64,000 bases of DNA, taken from contig NZ_AP019807.1 of NCBI RefSeq assembly GCF_007183175.1, positions 2,090,001 to 2,154,000 on the forward strand, read 5' to 3'. Below are positions 63,166 through 64,000 of this stretch, in pieces. The notes under the pieces are model-generated. The model had not been told where the DNA came from and did not search any database. It saw only the letters and a program-made list of their open reading frames with translations. This stretch comes from Microbulbifer sp. GL-2. Its GTDB lineage: Bacteria; Pseudomonadota; Gammaproteobacteria; Pseudomonadales; Cellvibrionaceae. Every line of letters starts with the position of its first letter. Positions within the stretch are counted from its first letter, which is position 1. A program made the position numbers and the translations under genes.

Positions 63166-63654
63166 TTAGAACTGTTCTCCGGCAGAGTTGACCTCAGCGT
63201 AAACCACACTACTGCCATCCTTGTTTAGTTGCATTACCTGGTAGGGGGTAAAGCGATCACCTACTTCCATACCGGGGCTGCCCAGTGGCATACCGGGTAC
63301 GGCCAGTCCCATGGCACCTTTCGGTGGATTCTTCAGAAAACTGTGGACCAGCTTGGCTGGCACATGCCCTTCGAAAACATAACCTTCCCTGGACACACTA
63401 GTGTGGCAAGACTGGTAACGTGGCTCGATTCCATACTGCTTTTTGATACTGTTGAGATCATCGACATCTTTTGCCACTACATCGAAGCCAGTTTTCTGGG
63501 CGTGATCTACCCAGAGTTTACAGCAGCCACAGGTGGCTGATTTATAGGTGGTCAGGCTGGGGCTTTGCGCCGGCACTTCGGTTGGATCGGCACAGGCGCT
63601 CAGGGCCAGGGAAGTAAAAACAATGGCGATAGCAGCCAGGAACGTGCGGTACAT
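63166..63654 (-). CDS. DUF411 family metal-associated lipoprotein
   Basis: 162 aa from ATG 63654, with AGGAG eight bases upstream; the frame continues to 63705. The signal ends in the lipobox LALSAC (Cys near residue 20). The DUF411 core begins TYKSATCGCCKLWVDHAQKTGFDV, with CGCC as a probable metal site, and ends with VGDRFTPYQVMQL. DUF411 proteins occur with copper-resistance genes. The CopL-like gene just upstream on the same strand supports a role in copper handling outside the cytoplasm. Confidence 0.85.
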   Translation of the reverse strand: MYRTFLAAIAIVFTSLALSACADPTEVPAQSPSLTTYKSATCGCCKLWVDHAQKTGFDVVAKDVDDLNSIKKQYGIEPRYQSCHTSVSREGYVFEGHVPAKLVHSFLKNPPKGAMGLAVPGMPLGSPGMEVGDRFTPYQVMQLNKDGSSVVYAEVNSAGEQF

Positions 63655-63797
63655 GAAATATCTCCTTTTCGTAGAAATCGGTAACGCCCGGTGTGAGAAA
63701 TACACTGGGCGTTTGGCGCTCCGAAGGGTCTTCGGGCGCGAAAAAATGTTTGTGGTTATTGATCTAGTCGGGAAAGCGCAGGGGTACTTGCTACGAC

Positions 63798-64000
63798 TCA
63801 GGAGGTAATAGGAGGACGTAACTCGGTATCTGGTTCCGGGGGGGAGTTGAATCGCAAATAGGTTGTATTACGCGGGCCCTGACGAAAAAAAGCGGGCTTG
63901 CTATCGGATAGGGCCGCGAGGCTATTGCTGAGCCCCGGGCAGCAGCTGCACTCAATACCGCAATCGCCGGCATGCTCGCTGCTGCAATCGGTAGGCTTAT
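63798..64000 (-). CDS. CopL-like copper-resistance protein, partial
   Basis: The frame enters from the window's right edge and ends at the stop 63798-63800; 66 codons are visible. It reads TDCSSEHAGDCGIECSCCPG, a dense cysteine cluster (DC, DCG, ECSCC), and ends NSPPEPDTELRPPITS. The cysteine cluster and the PP...LRPPI ending match the C-terminus of CopL-type/DUF2946-like copper proteins. It is on the same strand as DUF411, 144 bases upstream. The N-terminus, which would show a signal peptide, is outside the window. Confidence 0.55.
   Translation of the reverse strand, partial: KPTDCSSEHAGDCGIECSCCPGLSNSLAALSDSKPAFFRQGPRNTTYLRFNSPPEPDTELRPPITS

Overview
The window looks like chromosomal DNA of a marine gammaproteobacterium. 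The gene set (an MvaT-type H-NS protein, a SelD fused to an NADH-dehydrogenase-like domain, DnaT plus replication protein P, PhoX, AceK, ParC) fits Cellvibrionales, perhaps near Microbulbifer. That placement is an inference from gene content, not a measured phylogeny. No rRNA, tRNA, CRISPR array or intact insertion sequence was seen.

Layout. 0.5-10 kb holds a small possible caspase-fold (clan CD) protein, an SLC13 permease with two RCK_C domains, a CBS-pair protein, the MvaT-like nucleoid protein, a periplasmic histidine phosphatase, the CobB sirtuin, a type II NADH dehydrogenase and the oxidoreductase-SelD fusion. 10.3-15.5 kb is one giant DUF748/AsmA-like envelope gene, split by a one-base frameshift in a G run; it carries about twelve cysteine pairs spaced roughly 92 residues apart. 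15.5-22 kb is an AT-richer accessory stretch with an AhpD-like protein, a GFA protein, small orphan proteins and a 1013-residue secreted protein whose C-terminus resembles the TcB-binding end of Tc toxin A. 22-36.7 kb is mostly housekeeping: FetAB, ParC, MarR plus an EmrA-like fusion protein without its transporter, DUF2147, SelO, Ppx and Ppk1 (divergent), a lipoprotein, AceK and MarC. 36.7-47.7 kb has an enoyl-CoA hydratase relic, a 7TM-DISM diguanylate cyclase, and a phosphate locus (two PstS-like proteins, PhoX, and a TonB-receptor remnant behind a four-half-site Pho box), then an NmrA-like/OYE/LysR cluster. 47.7-52.2 kb is low-GC accessory DNA: VanZ, small orphans, a frameshifted relic, a strong hairpin, a CsrA paralogue, a delta-class carbonic anhydrase and a hydrolase. 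52.2-58 kb has replication protein P overlapping a DnaT-like protein with four repeats, then a copper locus (CopA behind a CueR-type promoter, a membrane-anchored cupredoxin) and a DUF417 protein. 58-64 kb holds an SDR lacking YxxxK, a frameshifted NTF2-like gene, a small membrane protein, an acetyltransferase, a TetR/metallo-hydrolase pair, and a DUF411 lipoprotein preceded by a CopL-like gene that runs off the window.

Functional themes. Phosphate and polyphosphate handling recur (Ppk1, Ppx, two PstS, PhoX, Pho box). Copper handling appears twice (CopA-cupredoxin, and CopL-like plus DUF411). Redox and selenium genes cluster at 6-10 kb. Several genes are broken. Two of the breaks sit in homopolymers (G6 near 13.79 kb, A7 near 59.68 kb), so sequencing error must be excluded before biological meaning is given to them.
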